A program made the position numbers and the translations under genes. Positions 8,237 to 16,049 of a stretch of 64,000 nucleotides of DNA are shown piece after piece (position 1 is the stretch's first letter; each line of letters starts with the position of its first letter). Source of the stretch: Porphyromonas loveana (GTDB taxonomy: Bacteria; Bacteroidota; Bacteroidia; Bacteroidales; Porphyromonadaceae); NCBI RefSeq assembly GCF_003096695.1, contig NZ_QEKY01000002.1, positions 1-64,000 on the forward strand, written 5' to 3'. The notes under the pieces are model-generated. The model did no database searches. It was not told the DNA's origin and worked only from the letters and a program-made list of their open reading frames with translations.

Positions 8237-9637
8237 TTAAGCTATTCTTGTATTACACAGATACTGTTTACATTCCATCATCAGATCCTCATTGACACCG
8301 AGGATTTCTGCTATACGGATGGCTTCCCGTGGAACATCGTTTCCGCTTACTTCTTCAAGGGTGTAGTCCACACATTTGCCAAGTGCATTTACTTGCAAAG
8401 GTAATTTTACCTTATCTTCTCTGAACCCTCGTACTTTTAGCCTGCGACAAGGTATGCCTATGCTGCCATAATGAGTTGTCACAAGTGCTCTAACCTCGCG
8501 TTTGCCCAAGAGAGAGAGAAGACCGCCCACGATCGCTTCTCCCTCTATAGGATTGGTCGTTCTTGCTGGTTCATCTACCAATGCCAGTAGGGTTGTTCCC
8601 TGTTTTACTTCATCTGCAATGGCAGAGAGATACATCATTTCTGCTCCGTATGAGGAGAGCCCTTCTCTGATATCCTGTGCATCACCCAGTGAGAGCATTA
8701 CATTATCTACCGGGCAAATTTCTGCTTTTGCAGCGGGCACGTAGAAACCATATTGATAAAGAGTCTGTGCCAACGCAACGGCTTGTAGTAATACGCTCTT
8801 ACCAGCCATATTGGCTCCCGTTATTAGCGTTGGTTCCTTGGGAATACTTATGTCAACGGGCTGGAATGTGTCGCCTTTCTCTCCCAAGATGCACAGCACT
8901 TGCGGATGTACCAATCCAACGAGAGTCGTTGTTTGTTGAGCTGACCGAGGTCTGCTCCATTGGAGTTGCACAAAAAGCTCCACCTTGGCCAGCAACAGAT
9001 CCAATGCTCCTAACATCTCCAAAGCTGTTTCTAATGATGTCGCATGGGGTGAAAGGTGCTGTGATAGCTGCTTGCGAACGACGTCCTCTTCTTCTAATCC
9101 GGCATTACGAATGATCGATTTTTTTTCTTCGTCTGTTTCGATTTTCAGCTGTGCTCGTAGTTCTTTCAGTTTGATGGAGTATGCATCGTAGATATAGAAG
9201 TGAGGTATCTTTTTCTCTTCCGGATCTAAAACCGAAACGATATGCGACAGATCGGGAAGGGGAGAGCTAATGCCTTCTAATTCGTAGAAGCGGATCAGAT
9301 CTCGAATATCCTCATTCAGGATGGCCAAATATTTTACTTCAAACAGATCAATGTCTGTACACACAGTGCGATGCGAGAGTGTCTGGATCGTACCTTTTAT
9401 GTCGTGGAGCTGCGTTAGCTTGTGGGCTATTTCTTCAATCCCTCTTTGCTTTCGGATTTCAGAACGAAATGAGATCGCTGTGTCAACACGAGAAAGGAGC
9501 TCTTCTATAGCAACCTTGTCCGTCAGCCATTCTTGTTCCATGAGACAACGGCGGCCTGCAGCCGAATGTATGCACAATTCGTCTGTTACGTAGCGAAGGC
9601 CGCTGATCCTATTGATCTGTTCTCGTAGTTTCATCAA
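8237..9637 (-). CDS. kamC: MutS-like ATPase of the lysine cluster
   Basis: A 466-residue protein whose C-terminal half is a MutS-type ABC ATPase: Walker A TGANMAGKSVLLQAVA, a Walker B-like TTLLALVDEPART and the downstream VTTHYGS segment. The N-terminal half is helical and lacks the MutS mismatch-recognition domain, so a DNA repair role is unlikely. The gene overlaps kamB by 4 bp and sits directly before the cobalamin-dependent mutase genes. In other lysine fermenters kamB and kamC travel with kamDE. A role in keeping or reactivating the mutase or its cofactors is a reasonable inference, not shown here. Confidence 0.85.
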   Translation of the reverse strand: MMKLREQINRISGLRYVTDELCIHSAAGRRCLMEQEWLTDKVAIEELLSRVDTAISFRSEIRKQRGIEEIAHKLTQLHDIKGTIQTLSHRTVCTDIDLFEVKYLAILNEDIRDLIRFYELEGISSPLPDLSHIVSVLDPEEKKIPHFYIYDAYSIKLKELRAQLKIETDEEKKSIIRNAGLEEEDVVRKQLSQHLSPHATSLETALEMLGALDLLLAKVELFVQLQWSRPRSAQQTTTLVGLVHPQVLCILGEKGDTFQPVDISIPKEPTLITGANMAGKSVLLQAVALAQTLYQYGFYVPAAKAEICPVDNVMLSLGDAQDIREGLSSYGAEMMYLSAIADEVKQGTTLLALVDEPARTTNPIEGEAIVGGLLSLLGKREVRALVTTHYGSIGIPCRRLKVRGFREDKVKLPLQVNALGKCVDYTLEEVSGNDVPREAIRIAEILGVNEDLMMECKQYLCNTRIA

Positions 9638-10653
9638 CTCTCATATTCTTTCAGCTCCCGAACGTCATAGACGGGGATACCAAGAGTTTTTTGCATTTCC
9701 TCTCGCAGCACATCCGATTTCAGTTTGTAGCCACTGGGTGCTACTGGATTGGCCGTTACTGCAAGGAGTTTACCTCCATAGAGCGATCTGATCTCATGTT
9801 TGCTCTGAAGGAAACGATCTACCGTTTCGGGCAGAGCAAACATACGAGTAAAATCTCGTATGATCAGACATATTTTTTCTTCGGATAGCCTAAGCTGCTC
9901 CAATAAATTGTCACTGACTGCTCCTGACACGTAAATTCTATTGCCATGTCGTGTCAGATGGCTTCTGTTCGATGCATTGAGCATCAAAGCCGAGCGAATC
10001 CCCAAATCATGGATTCCTCCCGTCTCATCTATCCCCCAAATACCCTGTTCGATCAGATCTAGCTTTTCGGCTATGGCCTCTTCCATCGTTGGTAGGGATA
10101 TAAGTCTGTACACAGCAGCCGTCTTGCGTACGAGCTGCGGTATGTTGATGGACAAAGCTGCTCCCGTGGCCAAAATCATGGCATCGGTGACGGCTGGTGA
10201 CGCTAGAGCCTTTCGTGAGAGTGCACCATCCACGATCGTTGTTTGGACGCCGTTGGCTGCGAGAGATGTAATCATTCTCTTGAGCCCTCCTGTGGTAGAA
10301 GGTCCAGAAAGGAGCACCTTGCCAGCCTCAAGCGATTGGGCTGTAATGAGACGTCCCAATGCTGTTCTGCTCTCGCTTACATCTGTTATCTTTGCGAGCA
10401 GCTGCTTCTGCAGATAATGCTGTTCCGACGTGACAAATAGCATACCCTCTGGAACCACAATTTCAGGCTTGGGGGTCTGTGTCACTTGGTCGCTCTTCTC
10501 TCCATCGATACCGATGGAGGTCAGTGCCACTCGATGCTGATAGGCATTGAGTCGCCGGATGATGTAGTTGAGCGTCTCTGTTTTGCCTGTATTCTTCTCC
10601 ATCCCAAAGATGGATATGCTCCGGCACTGCATTATCTTTTCGACAAAAGGCAA
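9634..10653 (-). CDS. kamB: P-loop protein of the lysine cluster
   Basis: 339 residues with an N-terminal P-loop, IFGMEKNTGKTET, followed by a SIGIDGEKSD segment, which together suggest a SIMIBI-type NTPase. The remainder has no motif I can name. It is the partner of KamC by gene order and 4-bp overlap, and the pair is conserved in lysine-fermenting bacteria. A chaperone or reactivase role for KamDE is inferred by analogy to G-protein and ATPase partners of other B12 mutases. Confidence 0.82.
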   Translation of the reverse strand: MPFVEKIMQCRSISIFGMEKNTGKTETLNYIIRRLNAYQHRVALTSIGIDGEKSDQVTQTPKPEIVVPEGMLFVTSEQHYLQKQLLAKITDVSESRTALGRLITAQSLEAGKVLLSGPSTTGGLKRMITSLAANGVQTTIVDGALSRKALASPAVTDAMILATGAALSINIPQLVRKTAAVYRLISLPTMEEAIAEKLDLIEQGIWGIDETGGIHDLGIRSALMLNASNRSHLTRHGNRIYVSGAVSDNLLEQLRLSEEKICLIIRDFTRMFALPETVDRFLQSKHEIRSLYGGKLLAVTANPVAPSGYKLKSDVLREEMQKTLGIPVYDVRELKEYES

Positions 10654-10684
10654 TTCTCTGTTCCTTGTCCTTAGTGAATTATCT

Positions 10685-10719
10685 CTCCCCCTCCTTAACC
10701 CATGAGGCGGGAGGGGGAG
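10685..10719 (-). other. Intercistronic hairpin between kamA and kamB
   Basis: A perfect 10-bp GC-rich stem (10685-10694 with 10710-10719, 15-nt loop) fills the 96-bp gap between kamA and kamB, one of the two longest gaps inside the operon. No T-run follows on the minus strand, so it looks more like an mRNA processing or stability element than a terminator. It may set different levels for kamA and for the kamB-E genes. Confidence 0.45.
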
Positions 10720-10749
10720 GAGTCAATTCTTAATTAAGTCAGTCCGTCC

Positions 10750-11991
10750 TTAGAATTTACGTTTCTTGCGGGTGAGGTCCGAAGGTTCAATAGCCAGTTG
10801 CTGACCGGCCGAGAGTGCAGCCACACCTTTGCGGGCTTTCTTAGCTCGACAATCCTCACAGTCGCATTCCTCAGTATAGTTCTCTGGTTCGGTATAGGTG
10901 GTAATAACGCCTTCATAGTTGCGGAGTACCACATGTCTTGGCGATTGTGACACCACATAATTGGGCATTACCGGAATTTTTCCACCACCACCCGGTGCGT
11001 CTACCACGAAAGTCGGCACGGCATAACCCGACGTGTGGCCACGCAGGTTCTCGATGATTTCTATACCCTTGGAAACCGGTGTGCGGAAATGGCCAATGCC
11101 GAGTGAGAGGTCACAAACATAGATGTAGTAGGGACGCACGCGCATCTTTACGAGCAGGTGTACAAGTCTTTTCATCACGTGTGTGCAGTCGTTGATACCA
11201 CGCAGCAGCACAGTCTGGTTGCCCAGCGGAATGCCTGCATTAGCCATTCTCTCACATGCTTCCACCGCTTCCGAAGTAACTTCGTTGGGGTGATTGAAGT
11301 GCGTATTCAACCATATCGGATGATACTTCTTGAGCATGTCCACCAACTCCGGCGTGATGCGCTGAGGCAATACCACAGGCGTGCGGCTTCCGATACGAAT
11401 GATCTCTACGTGAGGTATCTCACGAAGGCGCTTCACGATGTATTCCAAACGTTCATCGCTAACGAGAAGGGCATCACCTCCTGAAAGCAAAACGTCTCGT
11501 ACGGTAGGCGTTTTAGCGATGTAGTCGATGCAGCGGTCAATACGTTCTGAAGGAGAGGACGCATCCTTCTGTCCGGCAAAACGACGACGTGTGCAGTGAC
11601 GACAGTACATAGAGCATTTGTCCGTAATGAGGAAGAGCACACGGTCGGGATAACGGTGAGTCAATCCCGGTACGGGTGAATCTTCATCTTCGCTCAGCGG
11701 GTCTTCTTGATCTTCCGGTGCGCGGAGCAATTCCTGATGAGTAGGAATAGCTTGCTTGCGAATCGGACAATTGGGGTCATTGGGGTCTATCAAACTTAAA
11801 TAATAAGGAGTGATAGCCATACGGAGAACCTTGAGTGACTCCTTTACTCCCTCCTCTTCTTCCGGAGTGAGCACAATGTACTTCTTCAGTTGGTCAAGAG
11901 TCTCAATGCGGTTGAGAACCTGCCAATGCCAGTCGTTCCATTGCTCATCCGTAACGTCGGGGAAGTAATATTTTCTACGACTTTCTGCCAT
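10750..11991 (-). CDS. kamA: L-lysine 2,3-aminomutase
   Basis: Radical SAM, PLP-dependent enzyme converting L-lysine to L-beta-lysine, the entry step of the pathway. With the start chosen at 11991 ([10 protein letters not shown]) it has 413 residues, close to the well-studied clostridial enzyme; an ORF extension to 12084 adds 31 residues without family resemblance. The [4Fe-4S] cysteines are C126-x3-C130-x2-C133 (CSMYCRHC). The PLP lysine is in [14 protein letters not shown], and a C-terminal CDCEDC matches the zinc-binding cysteines. It lies between kdd and kamB in the operon. Confidence 0.96.
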   Translation of the reverse strand: MAESRRKYYFPDVTDEQWNDWHWQVLNRIETLDQLKKYIVLTPEEEEGVKESLKVLRMAITPYYLSLIDPNDPNCPIRKQAIPTHQELLRAPEDQEDPLSEDEDSPVPGLTHRYPDRVLFLITDKCSMYCRHCTRRRFAGQKDASSPSERIDRCIDYIAKTPTVRDVLLSGGDALLVSDERLEYIVKRLREIPHVEIIRIGSRTPVVLPQRITPELVDMLKKYHPIWLNTHFNHPNEVTSEAVEACERMANAGIPLGNQTVLLRGINDCTHVMKRLVHLLVKMRVRPYYIYVCDLSLGIGHFRTPVSKGIEIIENLRGHTSGYAVPTFVVDAPGGGGKIPVMPNYVVSQSPRHVVLRNYEGVITTYTEPENYTEECDCEDCRAKKARKGVAALSAGQQLAIEPSDLTRKKRKF

Positions 11992-12096
11992 AATCGTTTG
12001 TGAGCTTGAGCTTAAATAAGCATGTATGCACCGCGGGAAGGGAGCTGATCGAAATCGAGCAATTTCGCCCTTGCCACGGTGCAAACATCCTCGATA

Positions 12097-13140
12097 TTAA
12101 GCGTACAATTCTGTGAAAACTTTACGTAGTTCCTCGCATTCGCGAAGTTCTTGCAGCGTGATCTCGGCATGACCCTTGGTGTAGCCATTACCTACGATCA
12201 TAGTTACGTCGCTACCTACACCTTCTGCACCCAGAGCTGCCTTGGTGAAGCTCGTCGCCATTGAGAAGAAGTACACGAGACCATCATTCTTCGTACAGAG
12301 GATACTGGTCATTTCCGTGTCGGTGATATTCACGTTGTTAATTGTAACATCACACATTTCGCCATTAGTAAGCTTCTCGATTTCTTCCATTACGGGTACC
12401 GGTTTTGTAGCATCGGCTGAGAATACGTAGTCGCAGAAGCCGAGAGCTTTGAGGCGGTCAGTACTCTTCTGTGAGTGGCAGAGACCGATTACTTTGCCGG
12501 TCACGCCTGCGCGTTTCTTTGCTTCATAGCAGCAGAGCATACCACTCTTACCACCTGCTCCGATGATGAGCACCGTATCACCCGGCTTTACAAGTTTGGC
12601 TGTCTGTGCGGGAGCACCTGCCACGTCCAGAGCCGATAGTGCGAGCTTCTCAGGCAGGTCGGCAGGAATCTTGGCATAGATACCGCTTTCGAAGAGGATA
12701 GCCTTGCCATCAATGTCCACCTGATCTACATCGGGGCGGATTTCTTTGATCTTGTCGATGCGGAGTGGTGTCAGAGACAGAGATACCAGAGTGGCGATCT
12801 TGTCACCTTCTTTTAGGTCGATTTTGCCCTTGAGCGCATCACCGATTTTCTCCACTGTACCGAGTAGCATACCACCCGAGCCTGTTACAGGATTGCGGTG
12901 CTTGCCTTGCTTTGCCACGATGCCAAGCATGATTTCAGCGATTTTGGCCTTGTCGCCACCGGCTTGCTCTTCGATCTGTGTGAAGCTGGCAGAGTCGATA
13001 TTGAGGGTTTGTACGTCGATGAGGATCTCGTTGTCATAGATCTCATCCATGTTGTTATCTACCTTCAGGGCCGGCTGGGGAAGAACGCCCAGCGGTTCGA
13101 TTACACGGTGTGTGCCGTATTTGTTTCCTTTCTTTTGCAT
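12097..13140 (-). CDS. kdd: 3,5-diaminohexanoate dehydrogenase
   Basis: 347 residues. NAD-dependent oxidative deamination of 3,5-diaminohexanoate to 5-amino-3-oxohexanoate. A nucleotide-binding turn VLIIGAGGKSGML lies in the second half, and a conserved HRVIEPLGVLPQPA segment opens the protein after MQKKGNKYGT. Assignment rests on these features and on the invariant neighbourhood kce-kdd-kamA. It is 35 bp after kce and 105 bp before the chosen kamA start. Confidence 0.92.
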   Translation of the reverse strand: MQKKGNKYGTHRVIEPLGVLPQPALKVDNNMDEIYDNEILIDVQTLNIDSASFTQIEEQAGGDKAKIAEIMLGIVAKQGKHRNPVTGSGGMLLGTVEKIGDALKGKIDLKEGDKIATLVSLSLTPLRIDKIKEIRPDVDQVDIDGKAILFESGIYAKIPADLPEKLALSALDVAGAPAQTAKLVKPGDTVLIIGAGGKSGMLCCYEAKKRAGVTGKVIGLCHSQKSTDRLKALGFCDYVFSADATKPVPVMEEIEKLTNGEMCDVTINNVNITDTEMTSILCTKNDGLVYFFSMATSFTKAALGAEGVGSDVTMIVGNGYTKGHAEITLQELRECEELRKVFTELYA

Positions 13141-13175
13141 AGTCGGAATGTTTTGAGTGAAATTTGTGAGAGTCT

Positions 13176-13997
13176 TTACTGAGCAAGCCCCAGAATGCGG
13201 CGGGCTTCGGCCGGAGTAGCAATTTCACGGCCCATTTCTTTGGCCATACGCGCTACCTTTTCTACCAATTCTCCGTTAGAGCGAGCTAATACTCCCTTGG
13301 AGATATATACATTGTCTTCGAATCCTACGCGCACGTGGCCGCCATCGATTATAGCCAGAGCTGCCAATGGGAACTCATAGCGCCCTATGCCGGCTACCGT
13401 ATAGGTGGCATCTGCAGGAATGCTTTCACGCAAGAAAACAAAGTCGCGCATCTCGCCGCTAATACCGCCATTGACACCCATCACGAAGTCGAAGTGCATG
13501 GGAGATTTGATGTATCCCTTGCGGTGGAGGCGGAGAGCCATATCGATCATGCTCTTGTCGAATACCTCAAGTTCAGGTTTGATGCCACGCTCAATCATTT
13601 TTTCGCCAAAGTATTTGATCGTATTCTCAGTGTTGGTGAATACTTCGTCCCCTCCGAAGTTGAGCGTACCACAGTCCAATGTGGCCATTTCCGGAGATAG
13701 CTCTGTAGGCTGTAGGCGTTCGTCGTTGGTCATGCCTACAGCACCGCCAGTAGAAGGTTGGATGATTACATCGGGGCAAACCTTGTGAATGGCGTCCATT
13801 ACCTCTTTGAAGCGATTCTTGTCCTGTGTGGGCGTACCGTCATCGTTCCGCACGTGGAGATGGATGATGCTGGCGCCGGCATCGTATGCCGACTTGGCCT
13901 CACGTACACACTCTTCCACCGTATAGGGGACAGCCGGATTATGCTCTTTCAGCACCTCTGCTCCGCAGATGGCAGCGGTGATAATTAGTTTTTCCAT
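13176..13997 (-). CDS. kce: 3-keto-5-aminohexanoate cleavage enzyme
   Basis: 273-residue member of the BKACE (DUF849) family, a zinc-dependent enzyme that reacts 5-amino-3-oxohexanoate with acetyl-CoA to give L-3-aminobutyryl-CoA and acetoacetate. The metal-binding HLHVR is seen near residue 46, QPSTGG near residue 98, and the late Glu in HVRVGFEDN near residue 230. Family members use many beta-keto acids; the substrate call depends on the lysine operon around it. Confidence 0.94.
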   Translation of the reverse strand: MEKLIITAAICGAEVLKEHNPAVPYTVEECVREAKSAYDAGASIIHLHVRNDDGTPTQDKNRFKEVMDAIHKVCPDVIIQPSTGGAVGMTNDERLQPTELSPEMATLDCGTLNFGGDEVFTNTENTIKYFGEKMIERGIKPELEVFDKSMIDMALRLHRKGYIKSPMHFDFVMGVNGGISGEMRDFVFLRESIPADATYTVAGIGRYEFPLAALAIIDGGHVRVGFEDNVYISKGVLARSNGELVEKVARMAKEMGREIATPAEARRILGLAQ

Positions 13998-14027
13998 AAT
14001 AGCTTAGTTGGGGTGATTTGTCGTTTT

Positions 14028-14417
14028 TTACTTCTTGCGTTGAGCCTGAGCGGGTACAACGCAGGTGCCGGATGCACGGCATACTACGATGGGCTCGTCG
14101 AGCACATCGGCTGCTGACTCAGATATGTCGGTACGGGGACGAATCACCTTGCGTGCTTCGAACTTCATCTTACGACTCGTATTGCCCACATGGGTGATTT
14201 CGCCCACTGCCTCAATGTAATCTCCTGCAAATACAGGGGCCAGAAACTCTACATTGTCATAAGCGCAGAAGAGACCTTCGTCACCATCTTGCATGATCAG
14301 AAGTTCTGTAGCTACGTCTCCGAAGAGTTGGAGCATACGCGCTCCGTCAACTAAGTTGCCTCCGTAGTGTGCATCGTGAGCACTCATTCGCAGGCGGATC
14401 ATTGATGTCTTTGCCAT
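14028..14417 (-). CDS. kal: 3-aminobutyryl-CoA ammonia-lyase
   Basis: 129-residue hotdog-fold protein that eliminates ammonia from 3-aminobutyryl-CoA to give crotonyl-CoA. The early [19 protein letters not shown] segment and the later [17 protein letters not shown] strand are typical of the small thioesterase-like fold. By itself the fold would suggest a thioesterase or dehydratase; position between atoD and kce identifies it as Kal. Confidence 0.92.
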   Translation of the reverse strand: MAKTSMIRLRMSAHDAHYGGNLVDGARMLQLFGDVATELLIMQDGDEGLFCAYDNVEFLAPVFAGDYIEAVGEITHVGNTSRKMKFEARKVIRPRTDISESAADVLDEPIVVCRASGTCVVPAQAQRKK

Positions 14418-14458
14418 AGTTTGATATTTTGTGAGGGGATTATACGTGATTGTCGGGC

Positions 14459-15103
14459 TTATAGCAGGATATAATCCACAAATATGCCACTTGTGTGCAC
14501 CTGCTCCATCGGGATACTCCCTATTGGTAGAAGCTCATCCACTTCTGCTATGACACAATCGGCTGCCATGGCCATCAGTGGCTGAAAGTTCTGTGATGTG
14601 CCTTTGTAAACGAGATTGCCAAATTCGTCGCCGATGCTGCCCTTGAGGAAAGCGAAGTCAGCACGAATAGGTTTCTCAAGCAAGAAGGTCTGACCATCGA
14701 CTTCGATCTTTTGCTTGCCTTCTTCGATCACGGTGCCGAGCCCGGTCGTTGTAAGAACTCCACCTAAGCCTGCACCTCCGGCGCGTACACGCTCTGCAAG
14801 TGTTCCTTGGGGGCTGAATTCGATTTCCAACTCACCGGCATTCATCTGGTCACCGGTCATGGGATTGGTACCGATGTGGCTGACGATCAATTTCTTCACT
14901 TGACGATTAGCGATGAGGCGACCGCAACCACGATCGGGATAGGACGTGTCATTGGCGATCAACGTTAGATCCTTGACTCCACTTTTCACTAATTCATCCA
15001 TTATTCTTTCGGGGGTACCGTTCGCTAAGAAGCCACCCACCATGATAGTCATTCCGTCCTTGAATAGGGCAGACAGCTTTTCGACTGTTATAGCTTTGTT
15101 CAT
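14459..15103 (-). CDS. atoD: Butyrate-acetoacetate CoA-transferase, alpha subunit
   Basis: Alpha subunit of the class I CoA-transferase that works with AtoA. The start at 15103 ([10 protein letters not shown]) gives 214 residues. The longer ORF to 15181 would add 26 residues unlike the family and begin only about 11 bp from the predicted promoter -7 box. Seen: [15 protein letters not shown] (GG loop), [18 protein letters not shown] and [10 protein letters not shown]-like [16 protein letters not shown]. It is the first gene of the lysine operon, which makes the CoA-transferase both the first and a mid-operon product. Confidence 0.92.
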   Translation of the reverse strand: MNKAITVEKLSALFKDGMTIMVGGFLANGTPERIMDELVKSGVKDLTLIANDTSYPDRGCGRLIANRQVKKLIVSHIGTNPMTGDQMNAGELEIEFSPQGTLAERVRAGGAGLGGVLTTTGLGTVIEEGKQKIEVDGQTFLLEKPIRADFAFLKGSIGDEFGNLVYKGTSQNFQPLMAMAADCVIAEVDELLPIGSIPMEQVHTSGIFVDYILL

Positions 15104-15191
15104 GGATTGTCTTATTATTTTGAGAATAACCTTTCGTTCCGTTTCTGTGACTAATCTCGTGTGACAGTTTCCCATCATCACATTTCGCCGT

Positions 15192-15222
15192 CAAAGATAG
15201 TTCCAATTTGGGAGTTGTGAAA
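15192..15222 (-). promoter_or_regulatory. Predicted promoter of the lysine operon
   Basis: On the minus strand TATCTTTG (15199-15192) matches the Bacteroidota -7 box TAnnTTTG exactly. TTTC (15222-15219) lies 19 bp upstream, one mismatch from the -33 box TTTG. The implied transcript starts near 15185 with a leader of about 80 nt to the atoD start. Confidence 0.6.
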
Positions 15223-15438
15223 ATTTCGGCAGGCCAAAAAAGATGTTCTGTAGATTCCTATGCTCGGGAGCCATCTCTCTGTCATTTCGAGGCGATGAAT
15301 ATGTCTCTGAGTCCAAGGAGGCGAATAGTAAGCTTTTTCAAGCAAAACTTCAGATCAATAATTTGGAGGCAGAGACTTCATCTCTTTTCATGCATGAATG
15401 GGCGAAGAGAGTGACACGGTTGAGTTTTGGCTTTTTGT
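15223..15438. other. Intergenic stretch, no gene seen
   Basis: Between the lysine operon promoter and the promoter of the non-coding RNA. The short plus-strand ORFs here lack family resemblance and have no start signals that I trust, so I annotate no gene. Confidence 0.4.
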
Positions 15439-15446
15439 TACCTTTG
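15439..15446 (+). promoter_or_regulatory. -7 box of non-coding RNA copy A
   Basis: TACCTTTG, an exact TAnnTTTG match, inside the longer string TTTGTTACCTTTGCATAT. The same 18 bases, with one change, precede copy B at 46 kb. No clear -33 TTTG is seen at the expected distance. Confidence 0.6.
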
Positions 15447-15452
15447 CATATT

Positions 15453-15758
15453 GGTAAGGGGTGCTGTAGAGAGTAAATGCTTGAATATCGGACAGCATCT
15501 GCCCATACAAGACAGCACTATATCGTAAAAGACAGACATGATGATCCATCGCTACTTATCAAAACCTGCGGAAATCGCTCCGCTTCCATCCTCTTTCTCT
15601 TGTAATGCTTGCACGGCACGGCCGTGTGGCAGCAGTGTGTGTGAAGATCTCAGAGGGCGGATGGTAGATAGGATCGAGTAAAGCAGGATCGACATAGCCA
15701 AAAGCTAAAAGTCCCCGTTGTATTCACTATAGGATACAACGGGGACTTTTCGTTTTTT
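15453..15758 (+). ncRNA. Structured ~306-nt RNA, copy A
   Basis: No ORF fits, yet the stretch has its own -7 box and a strong intrinsic terminator. A homologous stretch of the same length runs on the minus strand at 46430-46125. Shared parts lie at equal distances from the predicted start: hairpin 1 (15568-15583, GCGGA/TCCGC with loop AATCGC) about +114, and hairpin 2 (GCACGGC...GCCGTG, from 15611) about +158. GATGGTAGAT (15660) is at +207. An enclosing helix CCATCC/GGATGG (15586-15591, 15659-15664) is possible. Pairs differ between copies but stay paired. I find no tmRNA tag or RNase P core. It could be a known Bacteroidales RNA motif or a 6S-type RNA; a covariance search would decide. Confidence 0.72.
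15707..15758 (+). terminator. Strong intrinsic terminator of RNA copy A
   Basis: A perfect 17-bp stem (15707-15723 with 15734-15750, 10-nt loop) followed by CGTTTTTT on the plus strand. No plus-strand gene lies upstream, so it most likely ends the non-coding RNA. It could also stop minus-strand transcripts arriving from the LRR gene. Confidence 0.88.
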
Positions 15759-16049
15759 AGCTGTCTTAGTAGTCTTTTGTGTCGATCAACTCTATGATTT
15801 TTGACATTCAAACTCGTTAATGTTACAAACGATATTTATAAAGATCGAAAATAAGAATTATAAAGATTGCATCTCAAATCCCTAAACTTCATCATAGGGG
15901 GAGGTAAAAGCTGATTTTCGATCGTATTTTGCCCTCCGGCCGAACTTCAAAAAACTGCTTATCTGGAATGAATCTAAACAGATATTCAGTGTTGAAAACT
16001 TTTTTGACCCATAAAAAGGGGAGAGAAAATAGCACGAATTGTGGAAATG
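15759..16049. other. AT-rich intergenic stretch
   Basis: About 290 bp downstream of the LRR gene on its strand, with no ORF. It contains ATATTTATAAAGATC and GATTGCATCTC, whose reverse complements resemble strings at 46008-46058, so the two intergenic regions may share more than the RNA. No terminator for the LRR gene is evident beyond the bidirectional hairpin at 15707. Confidence 0.4.

Noticed and set aside
8237-9637. DNA mismatch repair MutS
   Set aside because: Only the ATPase core is shared; the mismatch and connector domains are missing and the gene is locked into the lysine operon.
11992-12084. 31-residue N-terminal extension of lysine 2,3-aminomutase
   Set aside because: Arg/Ser-rich sequence unlike the family; the downstream ATG gives the standard N-terminus.
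15208-15476. Small plus-strand ORFs upstream of the lysine operon
   Set aside because: No start signals or family features; part overlaps the RNA promoter.
15453-15758. tmRNA or RNase P RNA
   Set aside because: No tag reading frame ending in ALAA-stop and no RNase P core strings; two divergent copies also argue against a single-copy housekeeping RNA of these types.
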